A stretch of 60,999 nt of DNA, taken from the IMG/VR virus record IMGVR_UViG_3300044568_003707, positions 1-60,999 of that record; one strand, given 5' to 3'. This document shows positions 1 through 9,131 of this stretch, piece after piece. This DNA is from a virus. The notes beneath the pieces were generated by a model. That model did no database searches. It worked only from the letters and a program-made list of their open reading frames with translations, and was not told the origin of the DNA. Numbering within the stretch: position 1 is the stretch's first letter; every line of letters starts with the position of its first letter. The position numbers and the translations under genes are program-made.

Positions 1-1521
1 TGGTTTTTTCTTTGATACACTCAAGTCGTATATATCTGCACTATTGTCATTTATCAATGCAACCTTCATTTTTTTGTAGTCTACCTTAGTTTTTTTAGGT
101 TTCTTTATTTTTGGCGGAAGATAATAAACCTTTTCATATTTAGATGCATTTTCAATTGTGTCCACAACAGTTTGTGGATCTTTGAACTTGAATCTAGGAC
201 CAGAAGACAGAATATTGATGGTGTTCATCACAGAGTTTGTATCTGGATTTATACTCATGATATTTTTTGCTGCGTCTTGAGCATAATCCATAACGTCTTC
301 AAACTTGGCGAACTTGGCGGCTGGTTCGTCATAACGAATGCGAATATTTACCCAAGCCAATGCTTGTAGTTGATATGATGTCAATCCAACCTTTTGTGCT
401 TCTTCGTGTAGAATTTTGACCAAATTCTGACGTATCACATCGCTGCCAAACAGTTTCATCACGATTATATTTACAATACCGTCTTGCTTCTTCTTTAGTT
501 GAGCGGCTTTTTTGGCAATAGCAGCTTCTTCTGGAGAAAGTTTTGGTTTCTTTGGTTTTCCAGTGGCTTCGTCGATTTCTTTACTGGCATTATCTTCGGA
601 ACTGAGATATTCAATCCAATTGGATAAATCTTCTTCTACCATTTTTTGCAACGGCTTGTCGAAAAACACACGTATCATCCAACGATCAACGGTAGCCGGA
701 TCAATTTTGCCATCCCACTTTTTACCGGGAAACACAAGATTCAGAAAGAAAGAGTTTATTTTTGTTCCGCCAATTTTTAAGACTCCGCTTTGCAAATCTT
801 TGTATAGTTTATCTTTATTGATACTTGAACCATTGGCCAGATAATATTTCACAAACAGATTAAAGTTTGGAATTTTTGCATTTGCGACGGTGATTTCACT
901 AAAAATGTCATCTTGACCTTTGCGAGCACCTTGAGTTACTTTACCACCTTTATAGTCTTTCTTTGGAGCCAAAAGGTCAGCATAGTTTGATCCTTTATTT
1001 TGAAACGTCTTGAGATACTCCAAACTCTTGGTATCCATATTATTTTTTACATTGGAAGACAGTTGGTTCAGCATGTCAATACCTTCTGGTGTTTTGGAAT
1101 CTGCGGCCACCGCTTTGTATAACTTGGCAGCTTCTAATATATTTTGGTCCAATGCAGTGTTGGCTGAACAATAAGCACACGCAGCAAGAAATAAACAAGC
1201 ATCTGTTTCTCCCATATTTTGGAAAATCAACTTATTAAAATTGTCATACCAATATGCATATGTGTCTAACTTTTGTTTTAATTCCGGCGGAGCTTTGAGA
1301 TAGTCGTCCACTTCTTTTCTTAGATTGTCCATTTCCAATTTGATTGGAATATCAACTTCTACGGATTTGTTATCAACTTTGAAAGCAACTTTGACTGGAA
1401 ATGTGTCTTTGGACTTGAATTTTGGAGATACAAGTTGATTATAAAATTCTGGGCCAGACATGGCTTCAAGCAGCTGGGCAATTTCAAAGTCATTCAGTTC
1501 AAGCATTTCGTTTAGATTCAT
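1..1521 (-). CDS. hypothetical phage protein, C-terminus outside the window
   Basis: An open frame runs from the ATG at 1519-1521 leftward off the window for 507 codons without a stop. The product starts MNLNEMLELNDFEIAQLL and is hydrophilic. A Lys/Pro-rich stretch lies near residues 315-345 and a second one near residue 470. A segment near residues 255-285 (FFLNLVFPGKKWDGKIDP, then a VDRWMIRV motif) resembles small phage proteins of the DUF7178 type, but I hold this only weakly. It is divergent from the RNA ligase at 1604, with about 80 bp between starts. Function not recognised. Confidence 0.8.
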   Translation of the reverse strand, partial: MNLNEMLELNDFEIAQLLEAMSGPEFYNQLVSPKFKSKDTFPVKVAFKVDNKSVEVDIPIKLEMDNLRKEVDDYLKAPPELKQKLDTYAYWYDNFNKLIFQNMGETDACLFLAACAYCSANTALDQNILEAAKLYKAVAADSKTPEGIDMLNQLSSNVKNNMDTKSLEYLKTFQNKGSNYADLLAPKKDYKGGKVTQGARKGQDDIFSEITVANAKIPNFNLFVKYYLANGSSINKDKLYKDLQSGVLKIGGTKINSFFLNLVFPGKKWDGKIDPATVDRWMIRVFFDKPLQKMVEEDLSNWIEYLSSEDNASKEIDEATGKPKKPKLSPEEAAIAKKAAQLKKKQDGIVNIIVMKLFGSDVIRQNLVKILHEEAQKVGLTSYQLQALAWVNIRIRYDEPAAKFAKFEDVMDYAQDAAKNIMSINPDTNSVMNTINILSSGPRFKFKDPQTVVDTIENASKYEKVYYLPPKIKKPKKTKVDYKKMKVALINDNSADIYDLSVSKKKP

Positions 1522-1565
1522 AAGTTTGTGTATAATAAATATATATCAAACCTAATAAAAAGTCC

Positions 1566-1594
1566 TTGACTTGTTGCTATTTTTTGTTCATAGT
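1566..1594 (+). promoter_or_regulatory. sigma70-like promoter for RNA ligase
   Basis: TTGACT at 1566-1571, 17 bp spacer, CATAGT at 1589-1594. The ATG chosen for the ligase is 10 bases past the -10 element, so the mRNA would be essentially leaderless. Confidence 0.7.
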
Positions 1595-1603
1595 ATGGTC
1601 ATT

Positions 1604-2629
1604 ATGAGTGAACGTAAATTAGCTTCTATACAGAAAATAACGGAAATCCTACCAATTGACGGTGCGGATAAGATTGTGTGTGTAAAAATTCTGGGGTGGC
1701 AATGCGTGGCACTAAAGACTGAATTTAAAGTCAATGACGCTTGTGTTTTTTTTGAAATAGATAGTGTTCTTCCTATCGCACAATGGAATGATCATCTAAG
1801 AAAAGAGCCAAATAAGCCATTGCGTATAAAAACAATACGACTTCGTGGACAATTGAGCCAAGGATTGGCTATGCCAATGTCTATTATTCCAACTGGAGAA
1901 TATGAAGTGGGTCAAGATGTCACTGAACTTGTTGGTGTTACTAAATACGAACCTGTTGTGCCTGCACATCTATCTGGTATGGCCAAAGGAAACTTTCCAG
2001 CATTTTTACATAAAACTGATGAAACTCGTTTACAATCGGAACCAAGAGTGCTTGATGAAGCCATATCCAAAGGTCTTGTGCTCGTTGGCACACTCAAAAT
2101 GGACGGTACAAGTTTTACTGCATATCGAAGAGACGATGAGTTTGGCGTGTGTTCTCGCAACCTTGATTTAAAGGAAACGGAAGATAATGCTCATTGGAGA
2201 ATGGCTCGCAAGTTGAAACTTGAAGAAATTCTTCGCAGCGAACCTAGCAATCTTTCTATTCAAGGTGAAATTGTAGGTCCGTCTATTCAAGCAAATCGTC
2301 TTGGTTTATCGGAATCTAAGTTGTATTTATTCAATCTATTTGATATAGACACAGGGAAATATCTTAGTCACACCGAACTTTCTGCGTTTGCAGAAAAGCA
2401 TGGATTGAAAGTGGTTCCAACTGTGTATCGTCTTGATTTTGGCGGTGTTGTTGGTCCAAGAGATGTCAATCATTTGCTCAATATTGCCAACAATCTGAAC
2501 TATGACAACGGTACACCAGCCGAAGGCATTGTTTGGCGTTCTATGTGTGAAACTCACAGCGATGTTCTCAAAGGTAGATTATCGTTCAAGACAATATCAA
2601 ATAGATATTTGGAAAAATATAAAGAATGA
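1604..2629 (+). CDS. RNA ligase, Rnl5 / DRB0094 family
   Basis: ATP-dependent RNA ligase, 341 aa, expected to seal 3'-OH/5'-phosphate nicks in RNA. The nucleotidyltransferase motif I KMDG has its adenylated Lys at about residue 165. Motif IV is EGIVWRS and the C-terminal motif V region is SFKTISNRYL. The N-terminal module (SERKLASIQKI, GADKI, LGWQCV, FEIDSVLP) is typical of the Deinococcus DRB0094-type family. I prefer the ATG at 1604 to the upstream TTG at 1571 because it follows the promoter -10 directly. With the tRNA array, tmRNA and other RNA-repair genes it suggests repair of cleaved RNA. Confident on family, less so on the substrate. Confidence 0.88.
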   Translation: MSERKLASIQKITEILPIDGADKIVCVKILGWQCVALKTEFKVNDACVFFEIDSVLPIAQWNDHLRKEPNKPLRIKTIRLRGQLSQGLAMPMSIIPTGEYEVGQDVTELVGVTKYEPVVPAHLSGMAKGNFPAFLHKTDETRLQSEPRVLDEAISKGLVLVGTLKMDGTSFTAYRRDDEFGVCSRNLDLKETEDNAHWRMARKLKLEEILRSEPSNLSIQGEIVGPSIQANRLGLSESKLYLFNLFDIDTGKYLSHTELSAFAEKHGLKVVPTVYRLDFGGVVGPRDVNHLLNIANNLNYDNGTPAEGIVWRSMCETHSDVLKGRLSFKTISNRYLEKYKE

Positions 2630-2674
2630 TCGTCATATAGTATATAAGGCTGTATATACATATATAAAAAGTTT

Positions 2675-2702
2675 TTTACAATTTGCGTTGTATATATAAT
2701 AT
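2675..2702 (+). promoter_or_regulatory. promoter of the curli-like operon
   Basis: TTTACA at 2675-2680, 16 bp spacer, TAATAT at 2697-2702. The csgF-like ATG at 2712 lies 10 bases past the -10, so the message is nearly leaderless. Confidence 0.6.
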
Positions 2703-2711
2703 GTATTTGCG

Positions 2712-3173
2712 ATGAAACTCGCAACATATATTATATTATTATTGGCACCATTCTGCCATGTTTATGGCAGTGATATGGTACATTCTTTTAAGAGTTCTTC
2801 GTTCAACGGAGCCAATTTTTCCGCAACTGCAATGACGATTGAGAACTTAGCACGCACTCGCAAACAAACAATAAAAGACATTGCAGTATCAAAAGCCGAA
2901 CAAGCAACAGCACAGGCTCAAAACACACCGTTAAACACATTTATAAACAATTTGCAGGCAAGAATATACTCACAACTGGCTTCGCAAGTTACAGACCAGA
3001 TATTCAATTCTGGTGGAGCAACATTTGGTATAATAAATCTTCAAGGTGGAGCAACTGTTACATGGCAACGCAATGGCGATTTTGCTACACTTTTTATAAA
3101 CGACCCAGCAAGCGGAAGTACCACTCAAATAACCGTTCCAGTCGGTTCATTGACACCGATACCATCAGGATGA
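2712..3173 (+). CDS. csgF: CsgF-like curli assembly protein
   Basis: 153 aa with a signal peptide (residues 1-19, cleavage after VYG). The mature N-terminus has the CsgF-type pattern F-K-S-S-S-F-N-G-A-N, equivalent to the segment that plugs into the CsgG pore in Escherichia coli. The C-terminal half (LQARIYSQLASQVTDQIF, then beta strands ending TTQITVPVG) also matches CsgF in layout. CsgF is known to sit at the CsgG channel exit and couple secretion to nucleation. It heads an operon and overlaps csgG by 4 bp (ATGA). Having csgG next door strongly supports the call. Confidence 0.8.
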   Translation: MKLATYIILLLAPFCHVYGSDMVHSFKSSSFNGANFSATAMTIENLARTRKQTIKDIAVSKAEQATAQAQNTPLNTFINNLQARIYSQLASQVTDQIFNSGGATFGIINLQGGATVTWQRNGDFATLFINDPASGSTTQITVPVGSLTPIPSG

Positions 3174-3973
3174 AGAAATATGTTATTTTTGTTATTTCAT
3201 TGTTATTGTTGAGTGGCTGCGGTTCTATTCCTCGCAATCCAGCAATCCTCGACGTACCAAGAACTCAAACTTCTCCCATGGAGAATGAATTGTTGTCTAT
3301 TCCATCCATTGACGGTCCAAGAATAACCATAGGTGTGTATGGATTTGCAGATAAAACAGGTGCAAGAAAAGTTGCAGACAATTATGCATCATTTTCTGCT
3401 GCCGTGACGCAGGGTGCAGAAAGTTGGCTCATTGATGCTTTACGACAATCTGGTCGCGGAACATGGTTTCAAGTATTAGAACGTGCAAGTTTGGACAATA
3501 TAATCAAAGAGCGACAACTCATTTCACAAACCAGAGAAACATTCCAAGGAAAAAATTCTGAGAAACTAACACCGATGTTATTTGCAGGTATTCTTGCTGA
3601 AGGCGGAATTATTGGATATGATAGCAACATTCTGACTGGTGGTGCGGGTGCGAGTATATTGGGTATATCAACAAATGCTCAATATCGCAAAGACGTGGTG
3701 ACGGTATCACTTCGGTTGATCAGCGTGCATACAGGAGAAATACTTCTGAGCACCGCCGTAACAAAAACAATTTCCAGTGTAGCAGTGTCGGGAAACTTAT
3801 TCAAATTCTATGAACATGGAACATTGTCAATAGAATCTGAATTGGGACTGACCGCAAACGAACCAAATACAATTGCGGTTCGCAGTGCAATAGAAAAAGC
3901 CGTGATAGATATTATTTATCAAGGCGAAAAATTAAACCTCTGGAAGTTTAAAAAACAAAACACAACACCATGA
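3170..3973 (+). CDS. csgG: CsgG-like curli secretion channel lipoprotein
   Basis: 267 aa. Lipoprotein signal with lipobox LSGC (Cys17). The body follows CsgG: ITIGVYGFADKTG, then the WFQVLERASLDNIIKERQ block, a GGIIGYDSN segment, and VVTVSLRLISVHTGEILLS. CsgG forms a nonameric outer-membrane pore that exports curli subunits (type VIII secretion). The ATG at 3170 overlaps the csgF stop, and the stop overlaps the next start, so the genes are translationally coupled. Length is close to the bacterial protein. High confidence on family; the surprise is the phage context. Confidence 0.93.
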   Translation: MKKYVIFVISLLLLSGCGSIPRNPAILDVPRTQTSPMENELLSIPSIDGPRITIGVYGFADKTGARKVADNYASFSAAVTQGAESWLIDALRQSGRGTWFQVLERASLDNIIKERQLISQTRETFQGKNSEKLTPMLFAGILAEGGIIGYDSNILTGGAGASILGISTNAQYRKDVVTVSLRLISVHTGEILLSTAVTKTISSVAVSGNLFKFYEHGTLSIESELGLTANEPNTIAVRSAIEKAVIDIIYQGEKLNLWKFKKQNTTP

Positions 3974-4830
3974 AAATCATGAACACAATAAAGTTTACAA
4001 TATTTACAGCAGTCTTTGGACTTGCTTCGACCATATATGCTCAAACACCCGGTGTTCTTGGTGCCATTGCGGGAAATCCGTCTGGTAATCAAATATATGT
4101 AAATCAAATAACAACTGGAGGAGATACCACGTTAATACAAAATGGAGCATCCAATAGAATCGGATCTTTTGCTCTTCCAAGCAACATCACTGGAGATAAC
4201 ATCTTCATGGAATGGAGACAAATCGGAGATAGTAATAATACCGACTTTTCTATCACTGGAGCCAACAATCTGAAATTATTGTCTGCATTCGCAGGAAACA
4301 ATAACGAGCAGAGAGTTTATTTCAACGGAGCCAATAACAACATGAACTTCAAATTTGATGGTAATGCCAACAAACTTTGGATAAATAATGATGTTACTGT
4401 GTATCGTGACGGTGGAGAAAACACAGCAACAGACAAGGCAACATTGGCAAGTTCCGATTTACAAATCAAATTTGCAGGCAATAATAACTTGTTTGCTTAT
4501 GCCACAACAACTGGTTTAAACAACTATTTGAAGTATGATGTTACTGGCAACAGCAACAACGTCAAGTCCACTCAAATTGGCAGTGCCGGTACCGGAACCC
4601 GTCAATCGGGACACTATCAAGATGTCACTATTCTCGGTGGAGGAAATGACGTTATGATATATCAACAAGGCACCGTTCAACAATACTTCCAATACAGTCT
4701 TATTGGTAGCAATAACACTGTACGTGTTTCACAAACAGCAACAGCTGCTCCAACATTCACAATCAACAACACCAATCAGCTGGCTCCACAAGGTCCGGGC
4801 AGCGCAACAACCGTCATAGGCAATCCGTAA
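3970..4830 (+). CDS. curlin-like secreted repeat protein (CsgA/CsgB type)
   Basis: 286 aa, signal peptide (residues 1-24, cleavage after IYA). The mature part is rich in Asn, Gly, Gln and Thr. It contains repeated strand-turn units such as NQIYVNQI, TTLIQNGASNRIG, IFMEWRQIGDSNN and YSLIGSNNTVRVSQ, recalling the curlin pattern N-x3-I-x-Q-x-G-x2-N. It is longer and less regular than E. coli CsgA (about 151 aa). It sits directly after csgG with a 4 bp overlap, so it is the likely export substrate and possibly an amyloid subunit. The family assignment rests on repeats, signal peptide and position. Confidence 0.72.
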   Translation: MKIMNTIKFTIFTAVFGLASTIYAQTPGVLGAIAGNPSGNQIYVNQITTGGDTTLIQNGASNRIGSFALPSNITGDNIFMEWRQIGDSNNTDFSITGANNLKLLSAFAGNNNEQRVYFNGANNNMNFKFDGNANKLWINNDVTVYRDGGENTATDKATLASSDLQIKFAGNNNLFAYATTTGLNNYLKYDVTGNSNNVKSTQIGSAGTGTRQSGHYQDVTILGGGNDVMIYQQGTVQQYFQYSLIGSNNTVRVSQTATAAPTFTINNTNQLAPQGPGSATTVIGNP

Positions 4831-4832
4831 TA

Positions 4833-6011
4833 ATGAACAAAATTGTTACATTGTTTTTGATGTTCTTTCTGTGGAACAATGTTTATGGTGCTGTGGGTAA
4901 ATTGACAGAGGTGACTGGCCCTACACAAGTTAGTAGGGCCAGTACCAAATTGGATGGTAAGGTTGATGTGGGTATAGAAATAGATGATACCATCGAAACT
5001 TTAAAATCGCGTGTTGGTATAACATTTGAAGATGGTACCAGAGTACAATGCACCGAGTTTAGCAAACTTGTTATAGATACGTTTGTGTATGATCCAAGTA
5101 GTGGAAAAGGAAAGCTTGCAATGAAGGCAACAATGGGAACGGTGAGATATGCTTCTGGATTGATTGCCAAAAATAATAAAGAAGAAGTAAAAGTAAAAAC
5201 TCCCACGGCATCTATATCAGTACGTGGCACAGATTTTTCAATGACAGTTGATGAATTGGGCAGAAGTTTGGTTATTCTTTTACCATCCCAGCCACAATTT
5301 GGACCTTCCGTTGTTGGTCAGATAACAGTGAGTAATGGACTTGGAACAGTTGTATTGACCAAAGCATATCAGGCTACATTTATAGCATCAAGTTCTGTTG
5401 TACCATCTTCTCCAGTGATTTTGAATTTTGACGACGAAAGTAAAGTGAACAATATGTTGTTGATTGATACACCAAAAAATGTCACACAAGCTGCAAAAGA
5501 AGCAAAGAAAGCATCTGTTGGTTCAGAAAAAGAAGATGATGGTGGAGACAAAAACAAAAAGATGGAAAAGAAAGAAACAAAGTCCGAGAGCAAATCCGCT
5601 GGTACATCAGTTGCTCAAGTTGACGGAGGTTCGACTGAGGCTCCAATCGAGGAGACCCACTCAACTGTCAATGTGGTCCAAGAAAATATTACTATAAAGC
5701 TTGATATAAACGCTATAAGTCCAAGCACCAATGTTGCTGTCATGGATGCAATTGCGGCAAAACAATCTATACAATCCGTACAACCGACATCAATAGCACC
5801 AATTATATCCACGCCAACTTCTACAGTAAATAATGGCTTTACAACGAACGGAACGCATGCTATATTGTATATAACCAATGGAAATAATGTGGTGTGGTAT
5901 ACTCTAAAGGCTGATGCCAATGCTATATTCAATATAACTCAAAATACTGAATCAAAGGAATATCCATTGAACTTCGGTTCTAAACTTAAAGTTAATATAA
6001 TTCAAAAATGA
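4833..6011 (+). CDS. FecR-domain periplasmic protein
   Basis: 392 aa, signal peptide of about 19 residues. Residues 20-160 form a FecR-like domain: GKLTEVTG at its start, FEDGTRVQC, a KATMGTVRYASG strand, and TPTASISVRGTDF. Around residues 220-260 comes a Lys/Glu/Ser-rich charged linker, followed by a Thr/Ser-rich stretch and a C-terminal beta segment (NNVVWYTLKADANAIF). FecR domains sense or relay periplasmic signals. It lies 2 bp after the curlin gene and overlaps the cyclase by 4 bp. FecR-domain genes are known next to CHASE2-cyclase genes in bacteria, so a sensor partnership is a fair inference. Confidence 0.82.
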   Translation: MNKIVTLFLMFFLWNNVYGAVGKLTEVTGPTQVSRASTKLDGKVDVGIEIDDTIETLKSRVGITFEDGTRVQCTEFSKLVIDTFVYDPSSGKGKLAMKATMGTVRYASGLIAKNNKEEVKVKTPTASISVRGTDFSMTVDELGRSLVILLPSQPQFGPSVVGQITVSNGLGTVVLTKAYQATFIASSSVVPSSPVILNFDDESKVNNMLLIDTPKNVTQAAKEAKKASVGSEKEDDGGDKNKKMEKKETKSESKSAGTSVAQVDGGSTEAPIEETHSTVNVVQENITIKLDINAISPSTNVAVMDAIAAKQSIQSVQPTSIAPIISTPTSTVNNGFTTNGTHAILYITNGNNVVWYTLKADANAIFNITQNTESKEYPLNFGSKLKVNIIQK

Positions 6012-8068
6012 AATCTCATATTCTTAAACTATTTGGCGTCGGTTTGCTGATATTAACTGCACTTGTTGTGCTACGCATACAAGATTCATATCCAATAGAA
6101 GTAATGAGGCTCAAGGGATTGGACTATTATCAACGCACACAAGACAAAGTAAAAAGTGAAAATATCATCATTGTTGAAATTGATGAAAAAAGTTTAGAAG
6201 AAAAAGGACAATGGCCGTGGCCAAGAAATGAATTGGCAGATGGTATCAAGAAAGCATTTGAAAATGAAGCAGCTACTGTAGTATTGCCAATTATATTTGC
6301 GGAAAAAGATAGAATGGGTGGAGACGCAGCATTTGTGGAAATATTGGGAAAAGCACCCGTAATCACAGCACAATCTGCGGCAGTAAAGGGCAAAGGCGTA
6401 CCAGTATCAAGAGGTATGGCAACGATTGGCGGCAGTGCAGATGGATGGTTGTATGATTATCCCAACGCAATTGGACCGATAAAAGAAATAGGTGAATCGT
6501 CTGCTGGTGTGGGAATGTTATTGACGGCACCTGAACTTGATGGTGTGGTACGTCGCTTGCCGTTGGTTGTGCAAGTAAAAAAAGAAACATATCCAACTTT
6601 ACCTTTGGAAGTGTTGAGAGTGTTTGGAAATGAACCGAGCTATCAAGCAAAAATCAATGAAGCCGGAGTGCAAGCCATAAGAGTAAAAGGCTCTGCTCCA
6701 ATAAATACAGATGCTAGTGGTAGAGTATGGATAAACTTCAAATACAAGTTTGATAATATTTCATATACAGATAAAGATTGGAGCAAAGTCAAAGGTAAGA
6801 TTGTGGTTATAGCATTGACTGCTGAAGGATTAACAAACACGGTGGCAACTCCTGTAGGAACAGCATATGGACACGAAGTTAGTATGCAGACGCTACAAAT
6901 GTTGGTTGATGGAAACAGATTGGAACGCAAAGCGGAGTTTGATTTATATGAGTTGGCAGTTGGAACATTGCTTGGATTGATTCTTGTAACATCCGCTGCA
7001 TATCTTGGCTATGTTTATAATGGAATATTGATAAAAGTATCTGTGTCTATGTGTGTATTTATTGGATTTTATTTGTTCAACAAGCATGGTTATTTGATTG
7101 ATTATACTTGGCCGATTATGGCAGCATTTTTGCCGTGGGTTGGATCAATATTTATGAGATTTGTAATGGAGTTCAAATTGAAGATGCAAATCAAGAAGCA
7201 GTTTGGTACATATTTGTCGCCAGCACTGGTTGAAAAACTACAAAAAAATCCGGGCTTGCTCAAACTTGGTGGCGATGAAAGAGAATTGAGCATCATGTTC
7301 ACAGACGTTCGTGGATTTACATCTATTTCAGAACATTATGGTAAAAATGTACAAGGTCTGACAATGATAATGAACAGATATATGACTGCTATGACAGAAG
7401 CCATTCTAAAAAATGATGGTACTCTAGATAAATATATAGGGGATGCTCAGATGGCATTCTGGAATGCTCCATTGGATGATCCAAATCACGCCAAGAATGC
7501 CGTAAAAACGGCACTGCAAATGCTAAAGAGATTGGATACATTCAATGAAGAAATATCTAAGGAAGGAGTTCCGGCTTTTGGAATGGGATTGGGAATCAAC
7601 ACTGGGGGCGTCGTCGTTGGCAACATGGGTTCTACTCAGCGTTTCGACTATACTTGTCTTGGCGACCATGTAAATCTTGCTTCTAGATTAGAAGGTCAAA
7701 GCAAACCATATGGTGTACGTATTGTTATTGGTACAAGAACATTTGAGCACATCAGAAATGATTATCAATGTTTTGAACTTGATTGTATCGCCGTCAAAGG
7801 TAAAAAAGATGGTACGAGAATTTATACCGTTCTTGAAAAAAACTTGAGTGAAAGCCAGTATAACATAGTTGTATCTGGTCATTTTGCTTTTCTAAATGAT
7901 TACAGAATGCAAAGATGGGATAGTGCAATATCTCATGCCAATGAACTCATGACGCAGAATAAAGAAATGAAGAAGTATTATGAAATGATGATTGAAAGAA
8001 TGTTGGAACTTCGTACCAGCAATATTGACAAACATTGGGACGGTATTTTTAGAGCAACCTCCAAGTAA
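6008..8068 (+). CDS. CHASE2-domain membrane adenylate cyclase
   Basis: 686 aa. An N-terminal membrane anchor (residues 7-24) precedes a periplasmic CHASE2 sensor (about 30-300, with VEIDEKSLEEKGQWPWPR). Several hydrophobic helices follow at about 310-390, then a class III cyclase domain (about 425-600). Catalytic features are visible: the metal Asp in FTDVRGF (D433), the second Asp in KYIGDAQ, the Lys before YIGD expected for ATP use, and transition-state Asn/Arg in GDHVNLASR. It appears catalytically complete and should make cAMP in response to an envelope signal. It ends the overlapping csgF-csgG-curlin-FecR chain. A possible effector lies at 23265. Confidence 0.9.
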   Translation: MKSHILKLFGVGLLILTALVVLRIQDSYPIEVMRLKGLDYYQRTQDKVKSENIIIVEIDEKSLEEKGQWPWPRNELADGIKKAFENEAATVVLPIIFAEKDRMGGDAAFVEILGKAPVITAQSAAVKGKGVPVSRGMATIGGSADGWLYDYPNAIGPIKEIGESSAGVGMLLTAPELDGVVRRLPLVVQVKKETYPTLPLEVLRVFGNEPSYQAKINEAGVQAIRVKGSAPINTDASGRVWINFKYKFDNISYTDKDWSKVKGKIVVIALTAEGLTNTVATPVGTAYGHEVSMQTLQMLVDGNRLERKAEFDLYELAVGTLLGLILVTSAAYLGYVYNGILIKVSVSMCVFIGFYLFNKHGYLIDYTWPIMAAFLPWVGSIFMRFVMEFKLKMQIKKQFGTYLSPALVEKLQKNPGLLKLGGDERELSIMFTDVRGFTSISEHYGKNVQGLTMIMNRYMTAMTEAILKNDGTLDKYIGDAQMAFWNAPLDDPNHAKNAVKTALQMLKRLDTFNEEISKEGVPAFGMGLGINTGGVVVGNMGSTQRFDYTCLGDHVNLASRLEGQSKPYGVRIVIGTRTFEHIRNDYQCFELDCIAVKGKKDGTRIYTVLEKNLSESQYNIVVSGHFAFLNDYRMQRWDSAISHANELMTQNKEMKKYYEMMIERMLELRTSNIDKHWDGIFRATSK

Positions 8069-8099
8069 AATTTTATTATAAAACATAATTATGAAATAT

Positions 8100-8534
8100 A
8101 TGAAAACAAAACTACTATTAGCAATACTTCCGTTGGTGCTATTGACTTCATGTGCCAACTCTCAAGGTGATGTGTTTGGACGCAAAGCAGATGCTGGTGC
8201 CATTATTGGTGGCATGGCTGGAACCGTGATTGGTGCTTATAACGGCAATGCTCTCAAGGGTGCTATTATTGGTGCTGGCGTGGGTTTGGGTGCTGGTGCC
8301 ATTGCAGATACCAATGATGCTCACCAAACTCAAAATAGACCAATGATATATCGCGAACAGCCTGTTCAACAAACAGAAGTTGTTGTGGTTCAACAACCTA
8401 TTGTGATAGAAGAGCGTGTATGGGTCGGCCCGGACCTATGGGTATACTCATATCATGGCTATAGGCACAATGGCAGAATATATTATCGTGGACCGCACGC
8501 ACCATTTCATCGTCGCCCCGCTTTTAGACGCTAA
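8100..8534 (+). CDS. glycine-zipper lipoprotein
   Basis: 144 aa. Lipoprotein signal with lipobox LTSC (Cys18). A glycine-zipper segment follows (DAGAIIGGMAGTVIGA, then GAIIGAGVGLGAGAI). The tail is rich in Gln, Val, Tyr, His and Arg (RHNGRIYYRGP). Glycine-zipper lipoproteins of this layout are common outer-membrane-associated proteins. An in-frame ATG at 8091 is possible, but starting at 8100 gives the cleaner signal. It follows the cyclase by about 30 bp and probably belongs to the same envelope module. Specific function unknown. Confidence 0.75.
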   Translation: MKTKLLLAILPLVLLTSCANSQGDVFGRKADAGAIIGGMAGTVIGAYNGNALKGAIIGAGVGLGAGAIADTNDAHQTQNRPMIYREQPVQQTEVVVVQQPIVIEERVWVGPDLWVYSYHGYRHNGRIYYRGPHAPFHRRPAFRR

Positions 8535-8542
8535 AAAGTACT

Positions 8543-8917
8543 ATGATTTCATTTCCTAAACCAGAGGTGCATCCCAAAGGCTGGGGTGCCGAGACTTGGC
8601 TGATTAATTGCCCTGATTATTGTTCTAAATTTTTAGATTTTAAAAAGGATTCTCGTGGAAGTATGCACTTTCACGACAAGAAGCACGAAACTTGGTACAT
8701 TTTATCCGGACAAATTTCCGTTTCGTGGGTGGACGCACTCAATGCCCAAAAACATTCTCGCATTATTAGCGTGGGAGAAATGGTAGATATTCCTCGCCTT
8801 CAAACGCATCAAGTTCACGCTCTTGAAGATACTCGTATTCTTGAAGTGTCTACTCAGCATTTTGAAGATGACTCTTATCGAGTACTAGCAGGTGATTCTC
8901 AAACACAAATCAAATAG
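8543..8917 (+). CDS. cupin-fold protein
   Basis: 124 aa, a single compact cupin. The first metal motif reads MHFHDKKHETWYILSG (HxH...E), and the second motif carries PRLQTHQVHAL, so the usual His/His/Glu/His metal site looks complete. The layout resembles small sugar-isomerase-like cupins (phosphomannose isomerase type II), but the substrate cannot be read. It sits 8 bp after the lipoprotein gene and ends the envelope operon; an AT-rich hairpin follows. It could modify a surface sugar, which would fit the glycan genes at 45-56 kb. That link is speculation. Confidence 0.7.
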   Translation: MISFPKPEVHPKGWGAETWLINCPDYCSKFLDFKKDSRGSMHFHDKKHETWYILSGQISVSWVDALNAQKHSRIISVGEMVDIPRLQTHQVHALEDTRILEVSTQHFEDDSYRVLAGDSQTQIK

Positions 8918-8946
8918 TTGTTATAATAAGATATTTGCAAAAAATG

Positions 8947-8967
8947 TCACTTTTTTAGAAAAAAGTG
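8947..8967 (+). terminator. AT-rich hairpin after the cupin gene
   Basis: A perfect inverted repeat CACTTTTTT / AAAAAAGTG with a 2-base loop. It lacks a GC core, so it may be a weak terminator or only a cruciform. It directly precedes the next promoter. Confidence 0.35.
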
Positions 8968-8968
8968 T

Positions 8969-8997
8969 TTGACTTTTCATTTTTTCTTCATCATAGT
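8969..8997 (+). promoter_or_regulatory. sigma70-like promoter
   Basis: TTGACT at 8969-8974, 17 bp, CATAGT at 8992-8997. It drives a short transcript carrying a 37-codon ORF and ending at the terminator near 9171-9199. Confidence 0.7.
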
Positions 8998-9017
8998 TCT
9001 ATTTATCAATAACAAAC

Positions 9018-9131
9018 ATGAACTCGTATTCACACAAATCGCTAAATCTCGTCTCCAAGTGGAGCTTGTGCTTTATTACACAACCTACACGTGGAGCCAA
9101 TAAAGGCGATACTACGGAGGGTGTGGCATAA
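9018..9131 (+). CDS. possible 37-aa small protein
   Basis: A short ATG-to-TAA frame encoding MNSYSHKSLNLVSKWSLC and a polar tail ending EGVA. It lies alone between a good promoter (8969-8997) and a terminator (9171-9199), so the segment is a discrete transcription unit of about 190 nt. No homology is recognised. The RNA itself may be the product instead: GTCTCCAAGTGGAGC and ACACGTGGAG give small hairpins. Coding status uncertain. Confidence 0.4.
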   Translation: MNSYSHKSLNLVSKWSLCFITQPTRGANKGDTTEGVA

